Positions 44,357-56,300 of a stretch of DNA of 64,000 nt are shown here, in pieces. How positions within the stretch are numbered: position 1 is the first letter of the stretch; each line of letters starts with the position of its first letter. The notes beneath the pieces were generated by a model. The model was not told the origin of the DNA. It did no database searches and saw only the letters and a list, made by a program, of their open reading frames with translations. The translations under genes were made by a program, and so were the position numbers. Source of the DNA: Nemertoderma westbladi (lineage: Eukaryota; Xenacoelomorpha; Nemertodermatida; Nemertodermatidae); assembly GCA_032718475.1 (NCBI GenBank), contig JAUCBJ010001930.1, forward strand, positions 1 to 64,000, read 5' to 3'.

Positions 44357-47300
44357 TTATTCTGAGTTGTAAGAGTCGATGACGATTCGTTTACATCTGC
44401 ATTTAAATTGAGCCAAGGAAGTTGATTGTTTAAATTCCTGAGGTAGGTCATTCCAAAGCGCTGGGGCTTGATATATGGCGGTATTTTGAGCATACAAAGT
44501 TCTGAGCAACGGCAAACGATAATTTGAGGCAGAACGTGTGGGATAAGAGTAAATTTGTCTATTAATAATACATTTTGAGCTTAATTCAATTGACAGTTTT
44601 ATTAAAAATTTTCAGGGTTTAACCCTATTAGTACCGGGCTATAAAATGTTGTACAAATACCGGGAGGGGGTCATATTGACCCCCCCTTCTAAAATCTACA
44701 AATATTTACGAAAACGTCTGATTTTTTGTTTGTACGTAGGTATCACTAGTCTGGATCCAACCGAAAAAAAAAATTTTCGAAAAAATGTACTGGGGTGGTT
44801 ATATTGCAGCACCAAAATTACAAGTAGTGCACAATTTTCACAAAATTTGAAAGTTACATTTTCGGCTAATTATTTTTCAATACAGGTTTTTTGGGGTGCA
44901 AAATACATTGGAAAATATTTCAAAATGATATGATTACTATAAATGGCTGTTTAGTCCTCTCTGCGTAGGAAAAAAATGAAAAAAACAAGTAACCAGCACT
45001 TTTCAGTTAGAACACAAAATTTTTAATTCACTTATACGATGCTATAAATTCACATTTTCAGGTTTTCGAGGGCGCTGATTCTAATGGAATACATTTCTAA
45101 TATGCCAGATCATTGCTACTTGTATTTTTCGGCGTAATTTAGCAAATTTTGGTGCTAGCACCAAATTTCGTACCCATCGCCAAAAAGTACAAGTTTGCGA
45201 TGTCCAGTGCTGTTTTTATTGATTCCATCGGATTCAGGACCCTCATAAACCCGTATAACGCAAGAAACAAGGTGATACTATCTACTTATCAATTTGCATA
45301 TTTTCCAAAATTTGGTGCTGGCACAACAATTTTCACCCACCGGCGAAAAATACAAGTTTGAGAACTCTTATGAAATTTTTACTGATTCCATTGAATTCAG
45401 AACCATCACAAACCCGTATAACGCAAGAAACAAGGTGACACAATCAATTTATATATTTGATGGTTTTCAAAATTTGGTGCTAGCACCACATTTTGCACCC
45501 ACATCCGAAAAATACAAGTTTGAGATGTCTAGTTCGATAATTATATTTTCCATTGAATTCAGAACAGCCATAAACCTCTAAAACGCAAGAAATAAATTGT
45601 CACAAGCAATTTTATATATTGAAAGGATTTTCAAAATTTCGTGCTAGCACCAAAATTAGCACACAGCACCGAAAAATACAAGTTTGATACGCTTGGTTCA
45701 ACTCGTATATATTTCATCGAATCCAGAACCTCAAAAAACCCCAATTTTGTAAAAAACAAGTTTCAAACAATCAATTTACAAAATTGACTTATTTCAAAAT
45801 TTGGTGATGGCACCAAAATTTGGCACCCATCGAAAAAAAACAAGTTTGAAATTTCTAAATCAATTTATATGAATTCCATCCAATTTCTAACACCAAAAAA
45901 CCGGTGTAAATCAAAAACCGAGATGTTACAATTCATATTTAATGAAATGTAATTTTCAAAAAACGTCTCAAAAAAAGTGCCAAAAGTAGGGTTAAAAAAT
46001 GGTGCTATAACTCGAATAGTACCCAATATTTTTGAAAACGGTTTTTACTACCATGAAGACAATAGAATTTTAGGAAAAGTCACAAAATTTCAGATTCCCA
46101 ACTGCGTTTGTTTCAGAATTATAATAAAAAAACCACGGGGGGGGTCATATTGACCCCCCCCCCCCCCCGGGTTTAATAGGGTTAAAACTTAGAGTAACAC
46201 ACTGTAAACGATACATGTCTTCCAGCTTTCGAATGCATAGATGTTTAAATAATGCCTCGGTGTGAGCCTTATGTTTTTTGAATAAGATTATTCGAATAAT
46301 TTTCTTCTGTATTTTTATGAGAGGATCGATGGAATAGCCTGGTGAGCCCCACAGTATTAAACCAAACAACAGATATGGGCTAACTAGAGTATGGTACAAT
46401 GTAAGCCGAATTTGTTCTGAAATAGAGTGTTTAATTTTGTTGATAACCCCAATGTTTTTAGAAATTTTAGAACGTATGTATTTTATGTGAGTTTGCCATT
46501 TAAGATTATCTGTAATCATAATAGCTAAAAATTTTGTGGATTTCACTTGGGAAACCTCATACCTAGCATTTGAATCGGTGGGACAGTTTGATCTTTAGGT
46601 CGCTTCAATTTAAATATCATAAAATTAGTTTTGATGCGAATGAGTTTTGATTTAATGTGAGTTTGTTTATTGATAGACAGTTACAAACATGTATTAACTC
46701 GACGTTTAGGGTATTAATCATTTGAGCAATATTTTTTCCGGACATAAAAATATTCGTATCGTCTGCAAATCGTATAAATTTTAATAGTTTAGAATATTCC
46801 ACAATGTCATTAATATATATGAGAAACAAAACTGGGCCCTAAATGGATCCCTGGGGTACACCTTTGGTGATGCATTCGCACCATATTGAACGTATTGGTA
46901 TCTGTTGCAGAAATAATTTTTAAACCATTCCAGAGGTGTACCCCGAATTCCATAATGTTCAAATTTTTGACATAGAATGTTATGGTCGACGGTATCGAAA
47001 GCTTTAGATAGGTCTAAAAAAATTACTGTTGTCATTTGGGAATTTTCTACAGCGTCTGATAATTCGCTGAAAAGTAAAGATAGTGCTATATCTGGCGAAC
47101 GCCCACTTTGAAACCCAAATTTACGAGATGTTATTATTTTGTATTTTTCTAAATAGGATATTAATTAGTTATAAACACACTTTTCAATAAGTTTTGAACA
47201 TAAAGGTATAGGACACTAACAGGTCTATAATTCATAACGAATTTTTTATATTTTGCTTTGTAAATAGGAGTAATTTTTGCTATTTTCATAGCTCTAGGAA

Positions 47301-47610
47301 CAATTCCAGTTTCCAAAGATGAGTTAATTATGTGTAGCAAAGGGTCAGTAATATGATTAAATACATAATTTTATTATAGATGGATTTATTAGATCAGTTC
47401 CAATTGCTTGTTTATTAGCTAAGGAGGAAACTATATTTTTGAGTTCATCTTTTGAAATTTTTGAGAGAAACATTGATGTGCATTGCCCACCTTGTAGGTA
47501 TTTGTAAATCGATTCATTGGTTGAAGGTATTTTTGCGGCTAGTTGTTGCCCAAATAACGAGTAGTGCTCATTGAATCCGTTTGCAATCTCAGTGCCATCT
47601 TCCACAAGTT
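44357..47610 (-). pseudogene. LINE B reverse transcriptase and C-terminus (frameshifted, split)
   Basis: Pieces in order on the minus strand: 47605-47357 (NGFNEHYSLFGQQLAAKIPS, pre-RT), 47035-46781 (FLDLSKAFDTVDHNILC, with the motif A Asp intact), 46829-46617 (FADDTNIFMSG, motif C), 46546-46190 (FLAIMITDNLKWQTHI, LILWGSPG). After the piggyBac-like insertion, 44610-44357 completes the C-terminus (SYPTRSASNYRLPLLRTLYA, APALWNDLP, stop at 44357-44359). At least two frame breaks lie within RT. Confidence 0.8.
44623..46181. mobile_element. piggyBac-like non-autonomous element with TTAA target duplication
   Basis: TTAA flanks at 44619-44622 and 46182-46185. Ends start CCCTATTAGTACCGGG (left) and, on the complement, CCCTATTAAACCCGGG (right). 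A subterminal ggggtcatattgacccc palindrome lies near both ends (about 44667 and 46142). No transposase ORF. The interior contains about five imperfect ~155-bp tandem units (core aaatttggtgctagcaccaa; cgtataacgcaagaaacaag) between 45140 and 45900, which produce weak repetitive ORFs. Inserted in the LINE B C-terminal coding region. Confidence 0.8.
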
Positions 47611-47626
47611 TATTTTTTATAAGGAA

Positions 47627-48041
47627 ATAAATTGGAGATGAGCTGTTGCAACTGTAATTAAAGGTGTAATATTATGGGTTTGTTTAGAAGTGGAAAAATT
47701 AATTACAGTTGCAACAGCTCATCTCCAATTTATTTAATTAATATCACCTGGCAGCAATACCGAGCTGAATATTTATTTATTTATTTGTACTTCCCTCCTG
47801 TTTCACTCTAGCATATTTGAGGCCGTTAGGTCCGCTGTTAGAGATAGAATATATGCAACTTAAGACTGCCCGTTCAATAGAAGTGGATTAGGTGGGACTG
47901 TGAGTGTCGGGGGCTAGTGGCTGAGCTGGTTAGCGCTACTGATGAGGCCTGTTAGGCCGAAACGTGCGTATAGCGCTGGTTCAACCCCCGGTAACGCGCT
48001 CCCATTTTTCTCCACTTCTGAACAAACCCATAATATTACAC
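47627..48041 (+). mobile_element. Hammerhead-bearing tRNA-like SINE element (415 bp), 12-bp target duplication
   Basis: Flanks ttttataaggaa at 47615-47626 and 48042-48053. The insert opens with a 35-bp perfect inverted repeat (47627-47661 with 47699-47733) around a 37-bp loop. The complement of most of that loop (gtgtaatattatgggtttgt ...) forms the other end of the insert (48011-48041). The right half has box A tggctgagctggttagcgc (47918-47936), a hammerhead ribozyme (47932-47977) and box B ggttcaacccc (47978-47988). No ORF. The duplication length indicates LINE- or Penelope-type retroposition. Confidence 0.75.
47932..47977 (+). ncRNA. Type I hammerhead ribozyme B, placed between tRNA-like box A and box B
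   Basis: Core CTGATGA (47939-47945); stem II GGCC/GGCC with loop TGTTA; GAAA (47959-47962); stem III ACG/CGT with a 2-nt loop; cleavage triplet GTA (47968-47970). Stem I is perfect over 7 bp: AGCGCTA (47932-47938) with TAGCGCT (47971-47977). All invariant core bases are present. Stem I is built partly from the D-arm side of the tRNA-like sequence. Predicted cleavage falls after 47970. Confidence 0.8.
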
Positions 48042-48053
48042 TTTTATAAGGAA

Positions 48054-49560
48054 CGATGAAGTGTATTGTGATTTTCTTTTATGGGAGGGAATTAGCGACT
48101 TTATTACACCCCAAGTTTTACTAATATTACCCTTTAATTTTTCGAACAGTTCACTAGTATAATTTTTTTTGCGAATTACTGTGGTTGATTATTTTTACAT
48201 TTTATAAAAGTATCTTTAGTGTTCTGTGTTTTATATTTGAGAAAAGTGGAGTAAAGCTTGTGTTTTCTACGGATTGAACTAAAAACAGTTTCACTTATCC
48301 ATGGTTTAACAGGATTTATAATACGGATTTTCTGAAGAGGAAAGTGTTGATTATAAAGTTCCTGATATAAATCGATATGAAGTTATCGTAAGCAGTATCT
48401 GGATTTTAAGACCCCAGAACGTGCTTCCACCCCACCTTAGTAATACTCTGAATAGCTTTTTTGAAGTGGGTAGTGTTCGATTTGGAATGGTCACGTCGAT
48501 AGTAAAACTTCGGGGCGCACCGCCCCACTTAAGTAAAGAATATAGCAATATAATAAAGGTAGCGCGAATATAATTTGGAATGTCACAAAACGTTATGATA
48601 GGTAGATGATCTGAAATATTGGCTAACAAGATTACAGTATAATGGTAGTGTAGTTATTAGTTAAAATATTATTAATTGAGGTTGCAGTGTGCTCCGTAAT
48701 TCGTGTTGGTTTGTTAACTTGTAGAACGAAAAATGTTTGATTTAATAACTCAATGAAATTTTGCGGCACTGAGCAATCATTAGCGTGTATAATATTAATG
48801 TTAAAATTTCCACTTAAATAGCATATCTTCCCTTCATTATTTATATTTTTTCAAGGTCTATTTTTAGCAGCTCCAGAAATGCCTGGATATATGTATTGGG
48901 GGGACTATATATGTTTCCAAAAATTACATTTTTATTGTTTCCTCTACTCCATTCAACAAAAATTGTCTCATATAAACCGCACTTAAAAGATCCTAAGTCG
49001 TGTCTATCACACTCAAGGTCGTCACGGACGTATATTCCAGCACCCCCACCTACAGTATCTTTTCGAAATTTGTAGAAAAAATTATAGTTTTTCAAAGGAA
49101 ACAAGTCGTGATTTTGTTCGATTTGCCATGTTTCACTCAGTCCTATAACCGCTGGTTGATTATTTACACACAGCAATAATTGTTCAAGTTCTTCTAAATT
49201 TTTATTTAAACTTCTGATATTAGCCTGCATTATAGCAAATGATTGCTCCGCCTTACAATACAACCAACTTCGGATGGATTTTTGTAATATTTACATTTTG
49301 GATTGAAGTTATTGAACAAATTTGCATCAGGATCAGATCCAGGTTCATTAAATATTGAATCATCATCGTCCAAAAAATTTATAAATTTATTATCCAAGAG
49401 ATCAAGATTCACCACAGATGGTAAACGGAAATCAGATATAGTTAAAATATATTCTTCATGATTTTCGATTTTTTGGAATGGCAGGGAATTCTCTATACAA
49501 CTAAGACATAACCAATGGTCTAAGTTAATAAAATAATTATAGATAGTAACAACGTGTTGG
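48054..49560 (-). pseudogene. LINE B PHD-like N-terminus and APE endonuclease (frameshifted)
   Basis: Minus strand. About 49560-49430 reads CQHVV...LDHWLCLSCIENSLPF, the end of a PHD-like finger, followed by an Asp-rich linker (49415-49230; FLDDDDSIFNEPGSDPDANL). 49263-48841: endonuclease AIMQANIRSLNKNLEELEQL, IGLSETW, GGGAGIYVRDDLECDRHDLG, IFGNIYSPP. Near 48625 comes ISDHLPIITF, the endonuclease end. 48150-48060 reads ELFEKLKGNISKTWGVIKSL, the linker before RT. Breaks lie near 48840 and 48400. Confidence 0.75.
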
Positions 49561-49805
49561 CAAACTGTATTTATCGAGATATTTGTTATTATACATTTAT
49601 TATAGGAAGGGATCTAGGGGTCTTAACCTCGAATGATAAGTTTATTTTACCGAAAATAAATTATATTTTATTGGCGCAATTGTAGGACTAATCCCATCAC
49701 ATGCGTACTTTTTAACCGGGTAGTGTACAAATTTAGGAATTGTTAGTTGATTCACAATAGATTCTTATAACAAAGAATAGGCTTGAATATAAAACTATAT
49801 ATTGA

Positions 49806-49810
49806 GCGAT
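49806..49810. repeat. Left target-site duplication of BEL-2 (GCGAT)
   Basis: gcgat immediately precedes the 5' LTR (TG at 49811) and recurs at 61864-61868 immediately after the 3' LTR. Five bases is the usual BEL/Pao duplication length. Confidence 0.95.
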
Positions 49811-51067
49811 TGTAAAAGCTTTTGTGGGATAACTGATACGTTTGCCTTTGCTGGCCAGTTCTCCCCCAGGCGCTGGAATACTCTAAAAAGGTTTTCTAAC
49901 TGTATATATATTCCCCTCGCCCGCAAGGTACCTTTACAGGTGTTTTAACGGACATAAAAATCATTCTGCTATATACGTGTTTTGGCGGACATGGTAAGGC
50001 AAAAACTTGTAATGCACCAACTACCTTTCACAGCTTAGCCGTGATGATTCATATTACGACATCTAGCAGCTGGTTGCTGACATGGAAACAGCCATTGGAC
50101 GCGTGGTTCTTTGTTTGGCTTGGGCCAATCAGGGCGGTTTTTCCTGTCGACGTGTAGCTTTTCTGCCGATCATAAGGAGAGTGTTCTGTCTTACTGTTTT
50201 ACTTGTTACTTTGTTGTTATTGCTGTCTAAGCCAGAAACACCGGCCTTTTGGGAAGAACTCTAGTAAACTGCTTGAATTATCGAAAGTATAAACTGTTAC
50301 CGAATCGAATCACAATTAATTAATCAATCAAATCGAAAGACAGCATTAACTCACTTAATTTAATTGCATTAATCATATTGTTTGTACTGTTATTTTACCG
50401 TCAGTCATTAATTGTACCTATTTGGTGATGGAAATATTGCTATTTGGATAATACGGATAAATCACCCAATTCCCAATTTTCTTGATAACACTACAGGTTA
50501 GAGAGACCGGCTATACATAACAATTGCGATTTATATTAATGTGGTGTGTATTGAATCCAATGTTATTTAGCAGACCCTACGTGAGTCAATTACTGCTCTC
50601 TTTATGTTTGATCAAATATACTGACAGTCGGCAGAATAGTGTGTATGATTGTGATTGGTAACAAAGTATTTCCTAAAGAATACGCTTTATACTTTAATCA
50701 TAAGCAGTATCATTGCGTTTAGTATAAGTCTTAGTTCTGTTTAAATAGATAAAGCGCCACGTCCTAAAGGAACTGTTAATATTTCCCGAAAGCCAATAAT
50801 ATCTGTCAGAGATTAATTATTAACGATCTATCGAATAATACATTAGGTATACACTGCAACCTTACACTGTAATAATACAATTCAAGCATCCGAATTCAGT
50901 CTCCCGGGTGTAGATCCATCGGGTGAATGATCGCGCATGGGCTGACTTCGGCTAATGTTTTGCGTATTAGCATAAATTATTGTCGTATGCTAAAGTGGTT
51001 TTAATTAACTAAAAGACATATAAATTTTGGCAGGTTAAACTGCTAAAGGTCTTCAAAAGCGCGAACA
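49811..51067 (+). repeat. BEL-2 5' LTR (1257 bp)
   Basis: TG (49811) to CA (51067). Compared with the 3' LTR it retains bases 50641-50900. It contains a CCAAT/GC-box pair (50122-50137) and a 60-codon hydrophobic ORF (50082-50264), both repeated in the 3' LTR. Confidence 0.95.
50122..50137 (+). promoter_or_regulatory. CCAAT plus GC-box-like pair in the BEL-2 LTR
   Basis: gggccaatcagggcgg joins a CCAAT box to a gggcgg motif. The same site occurs in the 3' LTR near 61178, and BEL-1 has gccaatcagagcg near 6500, so it is conserved between subfamilies. Likely part of the U3 promoter. Confidence 0.5.
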
Positions 51068-53327
51068 GTAACAGTTTAAATTCTTATTGCAGTAGGCAAT
51101 AAGGTTGCAAGTGTAGGCATTAAATACAGTTTAATACTGTTCTGACGAACAGTAACAGTTTACAATCTTATTGCAGTAGGCAATAAGGTTGCAAAATACC
51201 GTAGTGACTGGTAAAACTGAACCGGTACTTTGTAGGTCAGTAGGCCTAACTGTCATCACCGGTACCGGTACTGCTGTACAAGTACATTTAGTATTATTCG
51301 ATTTTGATTATTGTATACCGGTAGGCTGTTTAAGAGATTAGGGACTGTACACCCCTTGTTTCTTTTGGAGCTTACTTATTTCTGTCAGTTTTATTTACTA
51401 GTAGGCTAATATTGAGCAGAAGGCGTGTGACCCTGCTCAGATTGTTCAGATAATTGTAGGCTGAGCTGCTGTCTGACTGTTGTTGAGTTTGGAGAGATTG
51501 CGGCGTGTGTAGAGTTTGTCTGATAAAGTGCCGTTAGTAAGTTGGGGCAGCCATAAGCGGTAAGGTCAATCCCCTCTTAAAGAGTAAGTCGTACTACCGT
51601 GTTAGAACGCATACTAACTAACAGTTTCAGAGTCTGCATATACTGTAGTTTATTTAGGCTTGATCGTAGTCTGCCAGTGTTTTTAGCCTGTGTTTGTTTG
51701 TGTGGTCTGTTCAGGTACCGTAATAGTTATTACTCAGATATTTTGTAGGCTGGATTGTTGTCTAGCTATTTTTGGGTCTGAAGGGATTGCTGCGTGTGTA
51801 GAGTTGGTCTGATCAAGTGCCGTTAGTAAGTTGGGGCAGTCATAACTGTAAGGTCAATCCCCTCTTAAAGAGTAAGTCGTACTACCGTGTTAGCACGCAT
51901 ACTAACTAACAGTTTCAGAATCTGCACATACAGTAGTTTGTTTAGGCTTGATAGTAGTCTGCCAGCGTTTGGTTTGTATTTGTTTGAGTATTCTGTACGG
52001 GTAGCGTAATATTTATTATTCAGAGTTTATGCGATTATTCGCAACATTCATGTCCCCAAGTTTATTCCTACAGTAATTGTGCTTGTTATACATACCGTTA
52101 TAGTTAAACTAACCCCGGTACTACATCAGGGCTGCTTGGCGTAGGTAAAGACTGACGACTTTGTGCTTCGGTCACTCCAGCAGATGCCGTGGTTCTTTTA
52201 ACTGTTCAAGTATATTTAACTACTGATTATTTGTTATACCGGTACTTGTACCTAATTTAGGGTTTAGTGTACAGTGCTGTCCGAAGTAATTAGTGTAGGC
52301 AGTATATTTGTGTTGTAAAGTGGTTGATAGGCACATTCGTTAGCTCTATTAGCTTCTGGGTAGGAACAATCCGTGATACATAACGTAGTACCTATAGCGA
52401 TACGGTTATAGGTCGTCAGGCGGTGGTATTTTCCTATCTGGACAGTACAATATATTTTCTACTACTTATTATTTAAATACCGTAGTACCCTGTCCTTTGT
52501 CATAGCCAGAAATCTAACCCTTTGTTAGACTGGTTTGTAGACTTCCTGTAAAATTACCCTAAAAATTTCGTACGTAATATTTTGTTGTGTTTAATTAGAG
52601 AATTGATCTCACCCGTATCGTAAGTAATTTGTAGTATTAAGTAACTTAGGTAAATTAGAATTATCAGTTTTAGTGTCAAATAAATAACACTTCACTGAGA
52701 GCGCTCAGCTTCTGTGTAGTGACTTCCCCAGAAATAATAACATTTATTTCAAATATTGTCAAAACCCCTTTTTAAACGGGTATATATCTATTATAAATCA
52801 ACTCAAACGATTTATAAATAGTAGGCCTGCCATACAACAACTAGGTCTCACTGTCAGTTGGACTACTGCTTAAATAACGGTAATAAAGTAAGTTAAAGTA
52901 ACTAAGTAACTTTAAAATATTCAGAAATTCAATTATTCTAAAAATAATTGACATACCGGTACTTACAATAGGCTTATTATATTTATTTTTATAAATTTGA
53001 GCTGAAATCATACCGGTACTCTGTAATTAATTCTAGTCCAGAATTATACTTATATACTATAAGTGTAAGCTGTATACCGGTATTCATTATAGGCCTACTA
53101 TATATATATATATTTGTGCTAAAATTATACCGGTACTCTGTGACACATCTAGTTTGTAATAACACTTATATATTATAAGCATGCCGGTATTCTAATATAT
53201 TGTGTATATATCACGTTACACTGGGTAACGGTACCGGTAATAAATCGCTAGGCTTGCGGTCATACGGAATTACTAGACTTGCTTTAACTGAAACTATAGT
53301 AGTAGACATTCAACTGTATAACTAAAC
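51068..53327 (+). other. BEL-2 leader (5'UTR, 2.26 kb) with direct repeats
   Basis: A ~50-bp duplication (gaacagtaacagttt ... gcaataaggttgca) lies at 51063-51111 and 51148-51196. A ~300-bp imperfect duplication spans about 51440-51740 and 51750-52030 (shared core gtgccgttagtaagttgggg; caatcccctcttaaagagta). accggta motifs are frequent. No ORF of note before the gag ATG. A primer-binding site could not be identified with confidence. Confidence 0.7.
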
Positions 53328-56300
53328 ATGTCTGACACTCAGCAAAACCTGTCGGACAGTCTGATCGATACAACTATCTGTGATTCAGATAGGAGTGTGG
53401 AGCGAATAAGAGAGGAGTTCGGCTCACCTCATACTGTAAAAAAGGTCATCCCTCCAGTAGTATCAGACCCTAGGCTAGTCCACCATAGGTCCATCATAGG
53501 CACTAGGGCACAGGTAAAACGGGACCAAGAGGCAGTTGTCTTATCGCAGCAACATCTTGGTCAAGAACCTACTTCCCAGCGACCCGATAGCTCCAGCAGT
53601 TCGGATACTGTAGAGCTGACTCCCGAACATGGAGTGCAGATGTCTGATAAAGTCTACTCGGACCCCCTTCTTACTCTTCCTGCTGCAGTGCTAACTACTA
53701 TATTCATTGCGGTGGAGGAACATCAAGCCGACTGGGCGAAGAATAGGCGAGCGACCCAAGATAATTACGCGGGATACGCCAGGGAAGAATTGATATCTAT
53801 TGTTGAATCACAATGGAACTTTCCCGGACTCGGACTTCCGTTTGATATGTCCGAGGCTACTTGGGAAGATATACACAAGATGGGAGTGGCAAAAGATACA
53901 ATGGATCCAGCTGTTTGGAAGAGGTCGGCAGCAGGATATGTGCAGGGATTCTTCGGCTCCTTGGAGCGCTTGGAAGAACAACTGTTTCGACAACATCACG
54001 GACCTCAAGAGCAGGAAGAGCTGCTATACCAAGTACGCGAAAGAACCCTACGCATTCGACTAATCCTCTCAGCCTTTGAGGAAACTTCCAAAAGAAGACA
54101 GGACACTTCGCTGCAGGTTGCTGTCAAAACTTGGCTACATCGGGTAGATCTCAAAGTACAGGAAACAGCCCCCTGGAAATCCCAGCTGGCTGAGAGATCA
54201 ACCTATGAAGAACAAACTGATGTCACCCTTTCTCAAGCAGAAAGCGAAGAGGCCGCCGAGAAACCGCGAACTAGAGACGCTATCGACATTTATTTGTCCG
54301 ACTATCAGCGATTCCTAGGAGACGAAGAGTTGAGGAGACGGCTGCATGGACTTTCCCCTAATAGTGAAGGAACCAAGCTTATATTGGACTCAATCGATGC
54401 CGAAATGTTAGCTGCAAACCAAGCTGAATGTGATGAAAAACTCCGCCTCATTAGAGTCCGAGAAGAACAAGTAAAGAAAGAACTGATAGAGAGAAGAAAG
54501 GTAGCAGCAGCAGCGGCGGCGGAAGCAGAAGCAGAAAGAAAAGAAGCAGAAGCCGAAAGAAAGGAAAAAGCGGCAGAAGCAGAAGAAGAAAGAAAAGCGG
54601 CGGAAGCCGAAAGAAAGGAAAAAGCGGCAGAAGCAGAAGAAGAAAGAAAAGCGGCGGAAGCCGAAAGAAAGGCAAAAGCGGCGGAAGCAGAAGAAGAAAG
54701 AAAAACGGCGGAAGCCGAAAGAAAGGCAACAGTGGCAGAAGCAGAACGGAGAGCGTCTGAGGCGACTATCCAATTGGAGTTGGAAAAGCTGCAAGAGACG
54801 CAAGACAGTATAAATAAACAGTTTACTGCTAATCAAATGCAGCTGATGAGAAAATCTACTCCCAAGCGCCAGGGGTACACATCATCGGAAGAAGGCGATA
54901 CTACCGACCCTGAAGGCGGAGGAGATAGATCTCATCTAAGTAGGCGTAGAAAAACATATTACCGTCGTAAATTGCCTGATTTGCCCCCAGCTGTTAAAAG
55001 ACAGCTAAATAGCACAGATTTAGGTAGTGCAGAACCCATAGAACAATTTATCCAGGTCAAAAGACTCCCTACTATAGTCGATGAACCTGAAATAATTAGG
55101 CCTGTAGTTCCCAAAGTCACTTCTGTGCTAGAGACCCCTACACTTCCAGAGCTTAACTCTAAATTCCCTTTACATAGCACTACACTGCCTGTACCCGGTG
55201 GAACAGTCCATTCAAATACCCCTGTCCAGATAGCAGAGAGAGAAATCAATAATTTGTCTCCCGTCGTCCCGCGTCAGCCCGCTACTATGTTGGCGACTCC
55301 CGCTTCAGCGGTTGAGTGGGTGGAGGAGGGACGGCGGGGGATGAATCTCCTGTTAGGACAGATGCAGGAGACTGTCCACCAACTTAAGGGAACAGTGAGG
55401 GAAGGTAGAGCAGAGTTGCAAGAAGTGCAGCAAAGTATCGCGCTAGAACGCGACAAATTAGTCAATATACAAAAAGGCATACCAATGCCCCCTGTAACAT
55501 TGTGTCAACCCGTTAGGTCTGAAGTATTACATGCGCAAGGTGTGGAGCCTACACGCATCTATACTGCTAGTGAAGTTGAAACCCCTATAGCAAACCCTAT
55601 TAAGGGTGATTATAGACCTGTTATTAATGATATTCCCTATAGACATGATAATGATCCGAGAAATTTGTATACCGATAATTCGATATTAAATAACACGATG
55701 GCCCAAGAAAGCTTTACGCGTCAGATGGCTAGAACAGAAGCCCGCCAAGCGGTCAAAGTGGGAGAGATCATCAAATTCAATGGAGATGAGATGAAATGGT
55801 TACCTTTCAACGAATATTATAAAGATAGCATACAGAACTCTGTACTATCTAACGGAGAGAAACTTAGATTCCTCATCAAGTGCTTGGAAGGACCTCCCAA
55901 GTTAATGGCGTTAAAGTTTATTGGACATCCAGAAGGATTAAGACAAGTTTGGGATACATTAAACATCAGGTATGGTAACAAAGATAACATAGCTAAGTAT
56001 TTGTATACCAAGTTAGTAGCCCCCCGACACTTCCTTAGTAGTGGGATTATAGAGTTTTCCGATGAAATACAAGAGATCTGTAGACAACTGGACTGGTTAG
56101 GTAAGTCGCACGAATACCAGAGTTCCATGGTTATTGGAGCCGTAGTCTCTACTTTACCAAAGGGTGGAGTATGTACACGCTGGGACAAGAAAGTGTTGTA
56201 CATGAATGAACAACAACGACGAAGTCCTACCATGGCTGATCTCATGTCTTTCTTAGATAGTGAAGTAAAATTACAACTCATAAGGCAGGCCAGAGAGAAA

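Larger units (their letters stand above)
44357..49740 (-). mobile_element. CR1-like non-LTR retrotransposon LINE B, interrupted by two insertions
   Basis: Reading from right to left: a leader shared with the hammerhead element (49740-49560), PHD-like N-terminus, endonuclease, RT, C-terminus ending at 44357. It is interrupted by the hammerhead SINE-like element (47627-48041) and a piggyBac-like element (44623-46181). Many frameshifts; inactive. The 5' end is cut at 49740, just downstream of where the hammerhead would lie in the leader unit at 41987-42211. Confidence 0.85.

Noticed and set aside
45149-45581. Short ORFs within the piggyBac-like element
   Set aside because: They follow the ~155-bp tandem units and have no domain or conserved frame.
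54408-54836. Minus-strand Phe/Leu-rich ORFs opposite the Gag coiled coil
   Set aside because: Shadow of the GAA/GCA-rich coiled-coil codons.
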